Under the pieces are notes generated by a model. The model worked only from the letters and a program-made list of their open reading frames with translations. It did not search any database and was not told where the DNA came from. A stretch of DNA of 64,000 nt from the NCBI GenBank assembly GCA_903870545.1, contig CAIQDI010000006.1, forward strand, positions 1 through 64,000, read 5' to 3'. Within the stretch, counting starts at the first letter, position 1. Every line of letters begins with the position of its first letter. This stretch comes from an uncultured Pseudomonadota bacterium. GTDB lineage: Bacteria; Pseudomonadota; Gammaproteobacteria; Methylococcales; Methylomonadaceae. Below, one piece after another: positions 55,208 to 64,000 of this stretch. The position numbers were made by a program, and so were the translations under genes.

Positions 55208-56119
55208 CTACAAATCGATTTCTAGCCCATCGTAAGCCACTTCAATGCCGGCATCATCAAGAATTTTTCGTTCGGGCGAATCATTATCTAAAATCGGATT
55301 AGTGTTGTTAATGTGAATCAAAATTTTACGCGCGTTGCCGACCTTGTTTAACACTTCAATCATGCCACCCGCGCCAGATTGCGGCAAATGCCCGATTTCA
55401 CGCGCGTGTTTATGGCTAATATTTTGCGTGACCATTTCGTCGTCCGTCCAAAATGTACCGTCAACCAACAAACAATCGACATTTTGCAATGCGTCCATAA
55501 CGTGTGGTTCGATTTCACCCAAACCAGGCGAATAAAACACTTTTTTGCCGGTCGAAATTTGCTCAATAATCACGCCAATATTGTCGCCGTCATGCGGGTC
55601 GTGGCGGTGTGGCGAATACGGCGGAGCTTTGCTTTTCAACGCTTGCGTGTAAAAACGCAAATCCGCAATGGCGGGAATTTCAAAACTGCTGCCATCGACG
55701 GGAATAGCGTGATGATTGACGGTGCAATAATCTTTCAGCATGGTGAACAACGGAAAGCCGCTGGTTAAATCTTGTTTCACCATTTCGGTACAATAAATAT
55801 CGAGCGGTTTGCCTTCGCGCAACATCAATAATCCCGTGGTGTGGTCGATTTGACTGTCAATTAACAGCACCGCTTTGATGCCGGTGTCACGAATACCGTT
55901 TTGCGGTTGCATCGCGGGAAAGGCTTCGAGTTGAGCGCGAATATCGGGCGACGCATTGAATAATAACCAATTTTTATTGTCGGTGCTGACCGCAATCGAC
56001 GATTGGGTGCGTGGCGTGCCGTTCATTTCGCCGCGTCGAATACGATGACAATTGTGGCAATTACAATTCCATTGCGGAAAACCACCGCCTGCGCCTGAAC
56101 CGAGAACTCTAATTTTCAT
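55208..56119 (-). CDS. pqqB: PqqB, PQQ synthesis protein
   Basis: Metallo-hydrolase-fold protein of 303 residues acting in PQQ biosynthesis (hydroxylation step). The start MKIRVLGSGAGGGFPQWNCNCHNC contains the N-terminal Cys cluster; further conserved blocks are LFNASPDIRAQLEAFPAM, DSQIDHTTGLLMLREG with the metal-binding Asp-His, and HINNTNPILD, GLPQSG-like GHLPQSGAGG. Length and motif order fit PqqB. It follows pqqA by 75 bases with an attenuator-like hairpin between. Confidence 0.98.
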   Translation of the reverse strand: MKIRVLGSGAGGGFPQWNCNCHNCHRIRRGEMNGTPRTQSSIAVSTDNKNWLLFNASPDIRAQLEAFPAMQPQNGIRDTGIKAVLLIDSQIDHTTGLLMLREGKPLDIYCTEMVKQDLTSGFPLFTMLKDYCTVNHHAIPVDGSSFEIPAIADLRFYTQALKSKAPPYSPHRHDPHDGDNIGVIIEQISTGKKVFYSPGLGEIEPHVMDALQNVDCLLVDGTFWTDDEMVTQNISHKHAREIGHLPQSGAGGMIEVLNKVGNARKILIHINNTNPILDNDSPERKILDDAGIEVAYDGLEIDL

Positions 56120-56151
56120 AATCCAATCTCCTAAAATAAAACGCGAAAAAA

Positions 56152-56170
56152 AAGGGACAAATTGCCCCTT
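56152..56170 (-). terminator. Terminator/attenuator between pqqA and pqqB
   Basis: Nine-bp stem AAGGGGCAA / TTGTCCCTT (one G-T pair) followed on the minus strand by TTTTTTTTCG. A weak stop after pqqA would explain a higher level of the precursor peptide than of the enzymes, as known from other pqq operons. Confidence 0.75.
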
Positions 56171-56194
56171 CTTTTGTTTTAAAACCGATAAAAA

Positions 56195-56269
56195 TTAACG
56201 GTTGTAAATGTACATTGTGACTTCAAAACCGAAACGTAAATCGGTATAACGTGGTGTTTCCCATTTCAT
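56195..56269 (-). CDS. pqqA: PQQ precursor peptide PqqA
   Basis: A 24-residue peptide. It begins MKWETPRYTDL and carries the invariant Glu-x-x-x-Tyr (EVTMY) that gives the carbons of PQQ, and it ends in IYNR. Glu16 and Tyr20 are cross-linked by PqqE in the first step. AAAGGT precedes the ATG. It is the first gene of the pqq operon, followed by the attenuator and pqqB. Confidence 0.98.
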   Translation of the reverse strand: MKWETPRYTDLRFGFEVTMYIYNR

Positions 56270-56331
56270 AATCATGACCTTTTAAAGTTTTTATAATTTA
56301 TGTTTAGCTTGTAAACTCTAAGCTGGGTGGC

Positions 56332-56360
56332 ATTGTAAAAGGAATTATTTTTTTACGCAA
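56332..56360 (-). promoter_or_regulatory. Promoter of the pqq operon
   Basis: On the minus strand TTGCGT, 17 bases, TACAAT. Start would be about 55-60 bases upstream of pqqA. The leader contains AGCTT...AAGCT. The rest of the 56270-56504 gap shows no gene. Confidence 0.6.
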
Positions 56361-56504
56361 CATTCGCCAATTCACTTTATTTCAAATTGAGAATAAAAAC
56401 AAAATTCGCTGATAAAAAGTGTCACGATGCGTTATTATCGCACCCGCGCAAGGCTATTCGCTTTGCCACTTTAACCTAATTTTTATAACACGGAGAAAAT
56501 TCAC

Positions 56505-57158
56505 ATGACACAAGACGAATTAAAACGCAAAGTCGCTGAAGCGGCGTTACCGTATATCAAAGGCGTTGGTATTATCGGCGTTGGCACGGGTTCAACCGTC
56601 AATCATTTTATTGATTTGTTGGCGGATTTTAGAAACGATATTGAAGGCGCGGTGTCGAGTTCAGAAGCCAGCACGCAACGTTTGAAAGCGTTGGGGATTC
56701 CTGTTTTAGATTTAAACTCTGTCGGCACTTTGGACATTTACGTTGATGGCGCGGACGAAGTGAATCCGCACAAACAGTTGATTAAAGGTGGCGGCGCGGC
56801 GTTGACCCGTGAAAAAATTATTGCGGCAGCAAGTCATCAATTTGTGTGTATTGCCGATGAAAGTAAACTCGTTGATGTGCTGGGTAAATTCCCATTGCCT
56901 GTTGAAGTGGTGCCGATGGCGCGGAGTTATGTGGCGCGTGAATTGGTGAAATTGGGCGGGCAGCCGATTTACCGCGAAAACTGCATTACTGATAATCACA
57001 ACGTGATTTTAGACGTGCATAATTTGAGCATTATCGACCCAACGAAATTGGAAAATTTAATCAACAACATTACTGGCGTGGTGATGGTCGGAATTTTCTC
57101 AGCGCGTCCCGCCGACGTGGTTTTAGTCAGCAAAGGCGATCAAATTATCACGATGTAA
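56505..57158 (+). CDS. rpiA: Ribose-5-phosphate isomerase A
   Basis: Interconverts ribose-5-phosphate and ribulose-5-phosphate in the pentose phosphate and, in methylotrophs, ribulose-monophosphate routes. 217 residues. [13 protein letters not shown] with Thr-Gly-Ser-Thr, [42 protein letters not shown] with the catalytic Asp and Lys, and [21 protein letters not shown]. Strong ribosome site GGAGAA. Followed by a long hairpin. Confidence 0.97.
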   Translation: MTQDELKRKVAEAALPYIKGVGIIGVGTGSTVNHFIDLLADFRNDIEGAVSSSEASTQRLKALGIPVLDLNSVGTLDIYVDGADEVNPHKQLIKGGGAALTREKIIAAASHQFVCIADESKLVDVLGKFPLPVEVVPMARSYVARELVKLGGQPIYRENCITDNHNVILDVHNLSIIDPTKLENLINNITGVVMVGIFSARPADVVLVSKGDQIITM

Positions 57159-57170
57159 TTCCCTTCTTTT

Positions 57171-57216
57171 CGGAGTACAAACCTTGGTTTGTCTGCAAAC
57201 CAAGGTTTGCACTCCG
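57171..57216. repeat. REP-like hairpin F / terminator after rpiA
   Basis: Stem of 21 bp with one mismatch: CGGAGTACAAACCTTGGTTTG and its inverse, loop TCTG. Each half can also fold alone (CAAACC-tt-GGTTTG), so it resembles a REP pair with GGAG feet. It is followed on the plus strand by CTTTTTTTATTTC, so it also serves as the rpiA terminator. Confidence 0.8.
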
Positions 57217-57247
57217 AAGTCTTTTTTTATTTCAGAAATCAAAATCC

Positions 57248-59467
57248 ATGACACTCCAATTTTTCGCCACCACCCCCAAAGCACTCGAAGGTATTTTGAC
57301 TGACGAATTACGTTCTTTCGGCATCACAGAATTTAAAGCCACCACCGCTGGCGTTGCCTTTTCGGGCGATTTAGAAATGGCGTATCGCGTCTGTTTATGG
57401 TCGCGCGTCGCCAATCGCGTTTTGCTGGTGTTAAGCGCGTTTGAAGTTCACAGCCAAGATGATTTATATCGCGCCATTCAAGCAATCAATTGGTTCGAGC
57501 ATTTCGGCGCGGAAGATACATTTGCCGTGTCGTTTAGCTCGAAAAATTCAACCGTGATTACCAACAGTCATTTTGGCGCGTTGAAAGTCAAAGATGCCAT
57601 TGTTGACCAAATGCGTGACAAATTTGGCGTGCGTCCGAGCATCAACATTGAACGCCCAAACTTGCGAATCAACATTCATTTGAACGGTGAAAAAGCCGAT
57701 TTGAGTTTGGATTTATCGGGCGAAAGTCTGCATCGACGCGGTTATCGAGATGTCAGCATTGAAGCTCCGATGAAAGAAAATTTAGCGGCGGCAATGTTGT
57801 TGCGTTGCGGTTGGGCAAAGTTGGCGGCAGAAGGAAAATCACTTTTAGATCCAATGTGCGGTTCGGGAACGCTGTTGTTAGAAGGCGCGATGATTGCAGC
57901 AGATGTTGCACCCGCGTTGGGGCGTGATTATTTTGGCTTTTTGGGATGGAAAAAACACGACGCAGAATGTTGGCAAAATCTGCGCCGCGATGCTGAATGG
58001 CGCAAAATTGTCGGCATGAAAAAGTTGCCGATGATTGTCGGTTTCGATAAAAATAAAAATACCGTCAATACCGCATTGGCGCACGTTGAAAATGCTGGTT
58101 TCAAAGGGAAAATTCACATTGAACGCCGTGATATTTCAGACGCAAAACCACCTGAAAGTTGGGAAAAAGGATTGGTGATTTGTAATCCGCCTTACGGTGA
58201 ACGGTTGGGCGACGAAGCAGAAACGGCGATTTTGTACGAACAATTCGGGCAAACATTAAGAACTCATTTTGTCGGTTGGCAAGCTGCGTTAATTATCAGC
58301 AATCCAGAATTAGGTTTTCGTTTAGGCATTCGTTCACACAAACCAATTACGCTGTTTAACGGCGCGTTGGAATGTCGATTGTTGCGTTTGACGATTGAAG
58401 AAAAGGCATTTTTTGTTCCAAAAGAAAGAACGGTTGAACAGCGCGTTGAACAAATTATAGAAGCCGCCGCGCAAATAAATGAAGCGGTTGAAATCAAAGA
58501 TAAAACGCCAGCCGAACCTGCGCCGATGTTTGCCAATAGGTTGCAAAAAAATCTGAAAAAACTGTCAAAATGGGCAAAACAAAATCAGGTGTTTGCGTAT
58601 CGGGTTTACGATGCCGATTTGCCAGAATACGCCGTTGCAGTGGATATTTATCACAGCGATAAAACGTGGGTCAATGTTCAAGAATACCAATCACCGAAAA
58701 GCGTTGATCAACAAAAAGCGGATTCGCGTTTAGCGAGTTTATTGGCAGAAATCCCCAGCGTTTTAAACGTGCCGAAAGCGCAAGTTTTGTTAAAAATTCG
58801 TCGCAAACAACGCAACACCGACCAATATGAAAAGCAGGCGGAATCCGGCATTTTTCACGAAATAACCGAAGGCGGTTGTAAATTATTGGTGAATTTTGAC
58901 GATTATTTAGACACCGGAATTTTTTTAGATCACCGTCCGATTCGGCTGGAAATTCAAAAAGAAGCCAAAGGAAAACGCTTTTTAAATCTGTTTGCGTACA
59001 CGGGCAGCGCGACGGTTCATGCGGCAGTCGGTAGCGCGACGGTCACAACCACGGTGGATATGTCGAACACTTATTTACAGTGGGCGAAAAATAATTTGGC
59101 GTTGAATGCCACGACGGGACGACATGAATTTATTCAAGCCGATTGCGTGGAATGGTTGGCGAATGAGGCAAAATCAGCATCGCGCCAATATGATTTGATT
59201 TTTTTAGACCCGCCAACATTTTCAAATTCTAAAAAAATGGATGATGTTTTTGATATTCAACGTGATTATATTCAGCTGATTCAGAATTCAGCGAAGTTAC
59301 TGACACCTGACGGTAAATTGTATTTTTCGACCAACTTTAGAAAGTTTAAGTTTGATGCGAGTGAGTTTGACGGTTTGAAAATCACCGATATTACCGCGCA
59401 AACCATTCCAGAGGATTTTGCGCGAGATATGAAAATTCATTATTGTTGGCAAATTACCAAAAAATAA
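57248..59467 (+). CDS. rlmKL: Bifunctional 23S rRNA methyltransferase RlmKL
   Basis: Methylates G2445 (N2) and G2069 (N7) of 23S rRNA with two fused domains. 739 residues. N-terminal part: THUMP RNA-binding domain, then RlmL with LLDPMCGSGTLLLEGA and VICNPPYGERLG (NPPY). C-terminal RlmK part: FLNLFAYTGSATVHA, LIFLDPPTFSNS and YFSTNFRKFKFD. Length close to the E. coli enzyme (about 700). Identity is secure. Confidence 0.97.
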   Translation: MTLQFFATTPKALEGILTDELRSFGITEFKATTAGVAFSGDLEMAYRVCLWSRVANRVLLVLSAFEVHSQDDLYRAIQAINWFEHFGAEDTFAVSFSSKNSTVITNSHFGALKVKDAIVDQMRDKFGVRPSINIERPNLRINIHLNGEKADLSLDLSGESLHRRGYRDVSIEAPMKENLAAAMLLRCGWAKLAAEGKSLLDPMCGSGTLLLEGAMIAADVAPALGRDYFGFLGWKKHDAECWQNLRRDAEWRKIVGMKKLPMIVGFDKNKNTVNTALAHVENAGFKGKIHIERRDISDAKPPESWEKGLVICNPPYGERLGDEAETAILYEQFGQTLRTHFVGWQAALIISNPELGFRLGIRSHKPITLFNGALECRLLRLTIEEKAFFVPKERTVEQRVEQIIEAAAQINEAVEIKDKTPAEPAPMFANRLQKNLKKLSKWAKQNQVFAYRVYDADLPEYAVAVDIYHSDKTWVNVQEYQSPKSVDQQKADSRLASLLAEIPSVLNVPKAQVLLKIRRKQRNTDQYEKQAESGIFHEITEGGCKLLVNFDDYLDTGIFLDHRPIRLEIQKEAKGKRFLNLFAYTGSATVHAAVGSATVTTTVDMSNTYLQWAKNNLALNATTGRHEFIQADCVEWLANEAKSASRQYDLIFLDPPTFSNSKKMDDVFDIQRDYIQLIQNSAKLLTPDGKLYFSTNFRKFKFDASEFDGLKITDITAQTIPEDFARDMKIHYCWQITKK

Positions 59468-59527
59468 TTTAATGTTTAGTATCTTTTTTCTGTAACGTAA
59501 TTAGGGTATATTCAAGCCGTGTTAAGA

Positions 59528-59551
59528 AACCAAATTTACAATTTGGTTTTT
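59528..59551 (+). terminator. Terminator of rlmKL
   Basis: Perfect 9-bp stem AACCAAATT / AATTTGGTT with a 3-base loop followed by TTT, 60 bases after the rlmKL stop and 46 bases before the next ATG. Confidence 0.75.
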
Positions 59552-59596
59552 ACACTTAGCGATGCTTCTTAATTTTAATTACACGAGGATTTCACA

Positions 59597-60877
59597 ATGG
59601 CTACAGGCATAGTTAAAAAAGGAACTGCTGGACACGATAAAATTATTGGTGCTGCGTTAGATGATAATTTACAAGGTCTTGCAGGCAACGATACGCTGAG
59701 TGGGTTAGCGGGCAATGATACTTTAGATGGTGGTTTGGGTAATGACTCGTTAGACGGCGGTAATGGTAATGACGTTTTGATTGGCTTCGATGGTACCGAC
59801 AAACTCATTGGCGGTAGTGGTGACGACAAGTTAGACGGCGGTAAAGGCAATGACACCTTAGATGGTGGTGCGGGTAAGGACACGTTGATTGGTGGGATTG
59901 GTACAGACAGCATGACGGGTGGCGACGGCAACGATTATTACTACGTAGATAACATTGGCGACAAAGTTATCGAATCCAATAAAACCGTCACCACCGGAGG
60001 CAACGACACGGTTGAAGCTACCTCTAATTATATTTTAGGCTTAAACATTGAAAACCTGATTTTGAAAGATTCTCAAGGTAAAGGCACGAATGGAACGGGT
60101 AATGCTGGTAATAATACGATTACAGGTAGCGAGGGCAATAACGTCATCAATGGTATGGCTGGTAACGATAAATTAAATGCTGGCGGTGGTGACGATACGT
60201 TAGACGGTGGTTTAGGTATGGACACGCTGATAGGAGGCGACGGTTCCGACGTTTACATCATGAATAATCTTCAAGACGTAATCATCGAAACAGCTGCTAA
60301 TGGCGATGAAGATCAAATCATTTCGTCAGTTACTTTCGATTTAAGTCAGGCTGATAACGTAGAATTCTTAACGCTTTCAGGCTCGAAAGACACCGACGGC
60401 ACAGGCAACGAATTGAACAACTTAATTCAAGAACAAGCCGACGGCACGACCAACAATAACTTGAGTGGCGCTGATGGCGACGATACGCTTCTAGGTGCAG
60501 GTGGTGACGATACTTTGGAAGGCGGTGCTGGTAACGATGAACTCGATGGTGGCGACGGTAACGACACGGCTATTTTTAGTGGTAGCCAAGACAACGATTA
60601 TCAAATCACTGTCAATGTAGATACCGAGGTGCCACAAATTATTGTTCAGTTTATCAACACTGAAAATCCTGAAGCGACAGACGAAGGAACAGATATTTTG
60701 AGTAATATCGAAAATATCGAGTTTTCTGATGGTACCTATTTGAATGTAGTTGAGATTTTCGCCAATGAGGGTTTGAACTATCTTGATTATGTACCCGACT
60801 ATGTGCCAGAACCTTTGCCAGAACCGATTGAAGAGCCTGTTCAGCCAGTCGAAATTACTGGTTTACCGACGGTGTAA
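59597..60877 (+). CDS. RTX calcium-binding protein, probable type I secretion substrate
   Basis: 426 residues, very acidic, without signal peptide. RTX nonapeptides (GGxGxDxxx) are grouped in three blocks: about residues 13-115 ([36 protein letters not shown]), about 165-220 ([28 protein letters not shown]) and about 285-320 ([39 protein letters not shown]). Blocks of this type bind Ca2+ and fold after export. Between them are [22 protein letters not shown]-type RTX spacer domains. The C-terminus is Pro/Glu-rich ([14 protein letters not shown]). No T1SS (TolC, ABC, MFP) gene is near. Good ribosome site (ACGAGGA). Function is not known: adhesin, enzyme carrier or surface-layer protein. Confidence 0.88.
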   Translation: MATGIVKKGTAGHDKIIGAALDDNLQGLAGNDTLSGLAGNDTLDGGLGNDSLDGGNGNDVLIGFDGTDKLIGGSGDDKLDGGKGNDTLDGGAGKDTLIGGIGTDSMTGGDGNDYYYVDNIGDKVIESNKTVTTGGNDTVEATSNYILGLNIENLILKDSQGKGTNGTGNAGNNTITGSEGNNVINGMAGNDKLNAGGGDDTLDGGLGMDTLIGGDGSDVYIMNNLQDVIIETAANGDEDQIISSVTFDLSQADNVEFLTLSGSKDTDGTGNELNNLIQEQADGTTNNNLSGADGDDTLLGAGGDDTLEGGAGNDELDGGDGNDTAIFSGSQDNDYQITVNVDTEVPQIIVQFINTENPEATDEGTDILSNIENIEFSDGTYLNVVEIFANEGLNYLDYVPDYVPEPLPEPIEEPVQPVEITGLPTV

Positions 60878-60897
60878 TCTCTGATTTCTCGCCAATC

Positions 60898-60940
60898 AAC
60901 CACACACAATTTGAAACGATTGTGTGTGGTTTTCTTTTTT
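60898..60940 (+). terminator. Terminator of the RTX gene
   Basis: Perfect 13-bp stem AACCACACACAAT / ATTGTGTGTGGTT with an 8-base loop followed by TTCTTTTTT, 20 bases after the RTX stop. Confidence 0.92.
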
Positions 60941-60970
60941 AATCCCCGCTTATGCTACAATTCAAACCTT

Positions 60971-60976
60971 TATAAT
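60971..60976 (+). promoter_or_regulatory. -10 element of infA
   Basis: TATAAT 22 bases before the infA ATG; -35 region poorly conserved. The leader would be short. Confidence 0.35.
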
Positions 60977-60998
60977 TCACACAAGAGAAAAACTACAC

Positions 60999-61217
60999 AT
61001 GGCTAAAGAAGATCAAATTGAAATGGAAGGCAAAGTCATCGACACCTTGCCGAATACTATGTTTCGCGTCCAGCTTGAAAATGGTCACATTGTCACCGCA
61101 CACATTTCCGGAAAAATGCGTAAACATTACATTCGTATTTTGACGGGTGACAGTGTCAAAGTTGAAATGACTCCTTACGATTTATCAAAAGGTCGTATCA
61201 CTTTCCGAGTACGTTAG
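60999..61217 (+). CDS. infA: Translation initiation factor IF-1
   Basis: 72-residue S1-fold protein: [67 protein letters not shown]. The open frame continues further upstream (60924), but the ATG at 60999 after GAGAA gives the conserved N-terminus. Convergent with clpA. Confidence 0.98.
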   Translation: MAKEDQIEMEGKVIDTLPNTMFRVQLENGHIVTAHISGKMRKHYIRILTGDSVKVEMTPYDLSKGRITFRVR

Positions 61218-61242
61218 AATTTTACGCATTCGTGACACGCAA

Positions 61243-63504
61243 TTAGTCCGCCATCTGCAACACTTCATGGCTTTCAATTTCAAACGCTAATTCGTTATTT
61301 TTCACACTGATTCTGACATGCCCCCCGTGCGCGAGTTCGCCAAAAAGCAAATCATTAGCCAGCGGTTTTTTGATACTTTCTTGAATTAACCGCGCCATTG
61401 GGCGTGCGCCCATCTTTGCATCACAGCCATTTTCAGCCAGCCACAAACGCGCTTTCGTATCGAGCGTCAGGGTTACATTTTTATTCGCCAACAACGTTTC
61501 CAATTCAAAAATAAACTTGTCTACAACGTGTTCAACAATGCTTATATCCAACGGTTTGAATTGAATAATCGCGTCTAATCGATTTCGAAATTCGGGCGTG
61601 AATCCTTTTTCAACCATTTTTAAACTGTCACTGGCATGATTTTGTTGGGTAAATCCCATCGACGCGCGACTGCCCTCTTCCGCGCCGGCATTGGTGGTCA
61701 TCACCAAAATAATGTTCCGAAAATCTGCTTTTCGTCCATTATTATCCGTCAACGTGCCGTGATCCATGACTTGCAACAATAAGTTAAACACATCAGGATG
61801 CGCTTTTTCTAATTCATCGAGCAACAAAACCGCGTGCGGATGTTTGTTCACTTGTTCTGTCAACAAACCACCTTGATCAAAACCGACGTAACCCGGCGGC
61901 GCACCGATTAAACGCGAAATCGTGTGTCGTTCCATGTATTCCGACATATCAAAACGAATCAATTCAATGCCCAACACTTTGGCTAATTGGCGCGTCACTT
62001 CGGTTTTCCCCACGCCCGTTGGCCCGGCGAATAAAAAAGCACCAATCGTTTTTTGGGCATCGCGTAAACCTGCCCGCGATAATTTAATCGCCGACGCTAA
62101 CGCCGAAATCGCTTCATCTTGCCCAAACACCAACATTTTCAGATTTTTTTCTAAATTCGCCAGCTTATCAATATCATTGCTCGACACCGATTTTGCCGGA
62201 ATGCGGGCAATTTTCGCCACAATTTCTTCAATTTCCGTCACATCGATAAACGTTTTACGGTCGATTTCGTTTGTCATGCGTTGTTTTGCGCCCGCTTCGT
62301 CAATCACATCAATTGCTTTGTCGGGCAAATGCCGATCGGTAATATAACGGTCGGATAATTCTGCTGCCAATCGCAACGCTTCAGGCGAATAACGCACGCC
62401 GTGATGTTCTTCAAAACGAGTTTTTAAGCCTTTCAAAATCAACACCGTTTCTTCAACTGACGGCTCTAAAATATCCACTTTCTGAAAGCGTCGCGCCAGA
62501 GCATGATTTTTTTCAAAAATACCGCGATATTCTTGATACGTCGTTGAACCGATGCAGCGTAATTGACCTGACGCGAGCATCGGTTTAATCAAATTCGCGG
62601 CATCCATGACACCGCCCGATGCTGAACCTGCGCCAATAATCGTGTGAATTTCGTCAATGAATAAAATGGCGTTCGGTTCTTTTTTCAATTGATTTAAAAG
62701 GGCTTTCAAGCGTTTTTCAAAATCACCACGGTATTTTGTTCCGGCCACCAATGCGCCCAAATCGAGCGAATAAATCACACAATCCAACAACACATCCGGC
62801 ACTTGTTCTTCAACAATTCGTTTCGCCAATCCTTCCGCAATCGCGGTTTTACCTACGCCCGCTTCACCGACTAATAACGGATTATTTTTGCGGCGGCGAC
62901 ACAATGTTTGAATGGTGCGTTCGACTTCGTCCGCCCGTCCAATCAACGGATCAATGCGCCCGTGTGCGGCTTCTTCGTTTAAATTCGTGGTAAATTTTTC
63001 GAGCGGTTTGCTAACGTCGTTATCAGAATTTTTACGTCCATTTTCGGATTCACGTTCTTCGTAAGGATCATCGTATTTGCTGATACCGTGCGCGATAAAA
63101 TTCACCACATCGAGGCGCGTGACATCGTGTTTATTGAGTAAATAAACGGCTTGCGAGTCAGGTTCACTGAACAACGCCACCAATAAATTTGCGCCCGTCA
63201 CTTCGTGTTTATCAGAAGCCTGTACATTAAAAATGGCACGTTGTAACACGCGCTGAAATCCTAACGTCGGTTGCGTATCGCGCGTGGTGATTTCAGGCAA
63301 ATAAGAAATCGTATCGTCAATAAAACGAGTGAGTTGCCCGCGCAACCATTTCACATCGCCGCCACAGGCTTTGAAAACTGGCAACACATCAGGATTATCC
63401 AGTAAGGCGAATAATAAATGCTCAACGGTAATAAATTCGTGCCGTTGAGAACGCGCCGATTTAAATGCTGTATTTAAAGTGAGTTCTAATGTTTTACCTA
63501 ACAT
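61243..63504 (-). CDS. clpA: ATP-dependent Clp protease ATP-binding subunit ClpA
   Basis: AAA+ unfoldase for ClpP, 753 residues. N-terminal ClpA/B repeat domain ([34 protein letters not shown]), first AAA module Walker [14 protein letters not shown] and Walker [12 protein letters not shown]; second module [15 protein letters not shown] and [14 protein letters not shown]. The IGF/L-type ClpP-binding loop is expected near residue 610-620. Follows clpS with 9 bases, the usual pair. Confidence 0.97.
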   Translation of the reverse strand: MLGKTLELTLNTAFKSARSQRHEFITVEHLLFALLDNPDVLPVFKACGGDVKWLRGQLTRFIDDTISYLPEITTRDTQPTLGFQRVLQRAIFNVQASDKHEVTGANLLVALFSEPDSQAVYLLNKHDVTRLDVVNFIAHGISKYDDPYEERESENGRKNSDNDVSKPLEKFTTNLNEEAAHGRIDPLIGRADEVERTIQTLCRRRKNNPLLVGEAGVGKTAIAEGLAKRIVEEQVPDVLLDCVIYSLDLGALVAGTKYRGDFEKRLKALLNQLKKEPNAILFIDEIHTIIGAGSASGGVMDAANLIKPMLASGQLRCIGSTTYQEYRGIFEKNHALARRFQKVDILEPSVEETVLILKGLKTRFEEHHGVRYSPEALRLAAELSDRYITDRHLPDKAIDVIDEAGAKQRMTNEIDRKTFIDVTEIEEIVAKIARIPAKSVSSNDIDKLANLEKNLKMLVFGQDEAISALASAIKLSRAGLRDAQKTIGAFLFAGPTGVGKTEVTRQLAKVLGIELIRFDMSEYMERHTISRLIGAPPGYVGFDQGGLLTEQVNKHPHAVLLLDELEKAHPDVFNLLLQVMDHGTLTDNNGRKADFRNIILVMTTNAGAEEGSRASMGFTQQNHASDSLKMVEKGFTPEFRNRLDAIIQFKPLDISIVEHVVDKFIFELETLLANKNVTLTLDTKARLWLAENGCDAKMGARPMARLIQESIKKPLANDLLFGELAHGGHVRISVKNNELAFEIESHEVLQMAD

Positions 63505-63513
63505 GGCGATTCC

Positions 63514-63840
63514 TTAAATTTCTTCCATCGTGCATTGCAACGGATATTCATGCTCGAAAGAATAGCTGTTGACGATATACACTTTCGTTTCGGCAACATC
63601 TTTAGAATAGGTTCCGCAAATGCCTATGCCTTGAGTGTGAACTTGTAACATAATGGCGGTAGCTTGATCTTCGGACATACCAAAAAAATTCGCTAACACT
63701 TCCGTCACGAAATCCATTGGGGTAAAGTCGTCATTGAGCAAAATCACGCGATAAAGTGAGGGTTTTTTTAACTTGGGTTTGGCATTTTGAATAGCCAAAT
63801 CGTCGTCATCATCTTGGTGAAAAAAAGGAAAGTCAGGCAT
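63514..63840 (-). CDS. clpS: Adaptor protein ClpS
   Basis: N-end rule adaptor that delivers substrates with N-terminal Leu, Phe, Trp or Tyr to ClpA. 108 residues: LKKPSLYRVILLNDDFTPMDFVTEVLANFFGMSEDQATAIMLQVHTQGIGICGTYSKDVAETKV contains the NDD pair and the hydrophobic pocket Met/His. (Given in pieces: VILLNDDFTPMDF, LQVHTQGIG, YSKDVAETKV.) Upstream of clpA, same strand. Confidence 0.97.
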   Translation of the reverse strand: MPDFPFFHQDDDDDLAIQNAKPKLKKPSLYRVILLNDDFTPMDFVTEVLANFFGMSEDQATAIMLQVHTQGIGICGTYSKDVAETKVYIVNSYSFEHEYPLQCTMEEI

Positions 63841-63898
63841 AAACAGTAGGGTTTCTTAGCAAAGTTTAACAATTAGTGGAAAGTGAGAGACGCACGAT

Positions 63899-64000
63899 TT
63901 AATCTTGCGCTTTGAAGCAATGCACCCACGCCGATGCGTCGTCGTTCCATTCCATGCCGCCGTGCATTTTTAAAATCAAATCACGATACATGGCTAAACT
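63899..64000 (-). CDS. Unrecognised gene, 3' end only, cut by window edge
   Basis: 33 codons of an open frame ending at TAA 63899 on the minus strand (SLAMYRDLILKMHGGMEWND, then AWVHCFKAQD). It reads as protein and lies 58 bases upstream of clpS in the same orientation. Too little to name; the rest is beyond position 64000. Confidence 0.55.
   Translation of the reverse strand, partial: SLAMYRDLILKMHGGMEWNDDASAWVHCFKAQD

Noticed and set aside
59575-59931. Minus-strand open frame of Pro/Ser repeats
   Set aside because: It is the antisense reading of the RTX nonapeptide repeats at 59597-60877, an artefact of the repeated sequence.

Overview
The window is a compact, gene-dense chromosomal stretch of moderate-to-low G+C from a Gram-negative gammaproteobacterium. 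The lineage rests on the neighbourhood engB / diheme cytochrome c4 / dsbA / GGDEF protein (48 kb), on the rplM-rpsI, clpS-clpA-infA, rlmKL, ilvB-ilvH-ilvC and parE genes, on ubiC, and on DUF2897. PQQ synthesis genes (pqqA, pqqB, pqqC), a cobalamin nucleotide-loop cluster, and a secreted W-x-H protein paired with a diheme peroxidase (resembling MopE/CorA with SACCP/CorB of methanotrophs) suggest a methylotroph-like member such as Methylococcales. No methane or methanol oxidation gene lies in the window, so this is inference.

Layout. 1-4.3 kb: start of htpG, then a leftward cassette of two EF-hand proteins, a BaeS-like sensor kinase with a His/Pro/Asp-rich periplasmic loop, and a BaeR-like regulator; the first EF-hand gene is interrupted at a run of eight G. 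4.3-9.7 kb: pyrD, thiO, a HigB/HigA-type toxin-antitoxin pair, rlmD, ubiC, dtd, and a small DUF2897 membrane protein. 9.7-12.9 kb: diheme peroxidase and the secreted W-x-H protein behind a -24/-12 promoter-like sequence. 13-21.4 kb: signalling genes (response regulator, MCP, PAS protein, MASE1-PAS-GGDEF, histidine kinase), interrupted by a 457-residue solenoid protein inserted between two copies of the 3' end of a uracil-DNA glycosylase gene. 21.4-34.2 kb: sucA, a small accessory patch (unknown protein, lipoprotein, orphan Phd antitoxin), mtaB, a lipid A/glycan-type operon (GT2, LAB_N, ArnT-like), rplM-rpsI, a secreted unknown, a TrpD2/YbiB-like protein and cyoE. 34.2-34.9 kb: no intact gene, but hairpin repeats and the 3' remnant of an RTX gene. 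34.9-47.3 kb: ilvB-ilvH-unknown-ilvC, purC, coaBC, cobT-cobS-cobC-cobQ, aroE, parE. 47.3-56.5 kb: engB, c4, dsbA, a diguanylate cyclase, a PAS-HAMP histidine kinase, a RimI-like acetyltransferase, and pqqABC with a Uma2 gene inside. 56.5-64 kb: rpiA, rlmKL, an RTX protein, infA, clpA, clpS and a cut-off gene.

A family of short hairpin repeats with GTAG or GGAG at the foot, usually as inverted pairs, runs through the window (27.3, 32.2, 34.4, 40.0, 48.7, 57.2 kb). They look like REP/BIME elements. One copy is read in frame inside coaBC, between its two enzyme domains, and another supplies the last residues of MtaB. The most interesting items are the W-x-H protein/peroxidase pair, the EF-hand/two-component cassette with its G-run, the 20-residue-repeat solenoid island, and the in-frame REP insertions. 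No tRNA, rRNA, CRISPR array, insertion sequence or phage gene was found.
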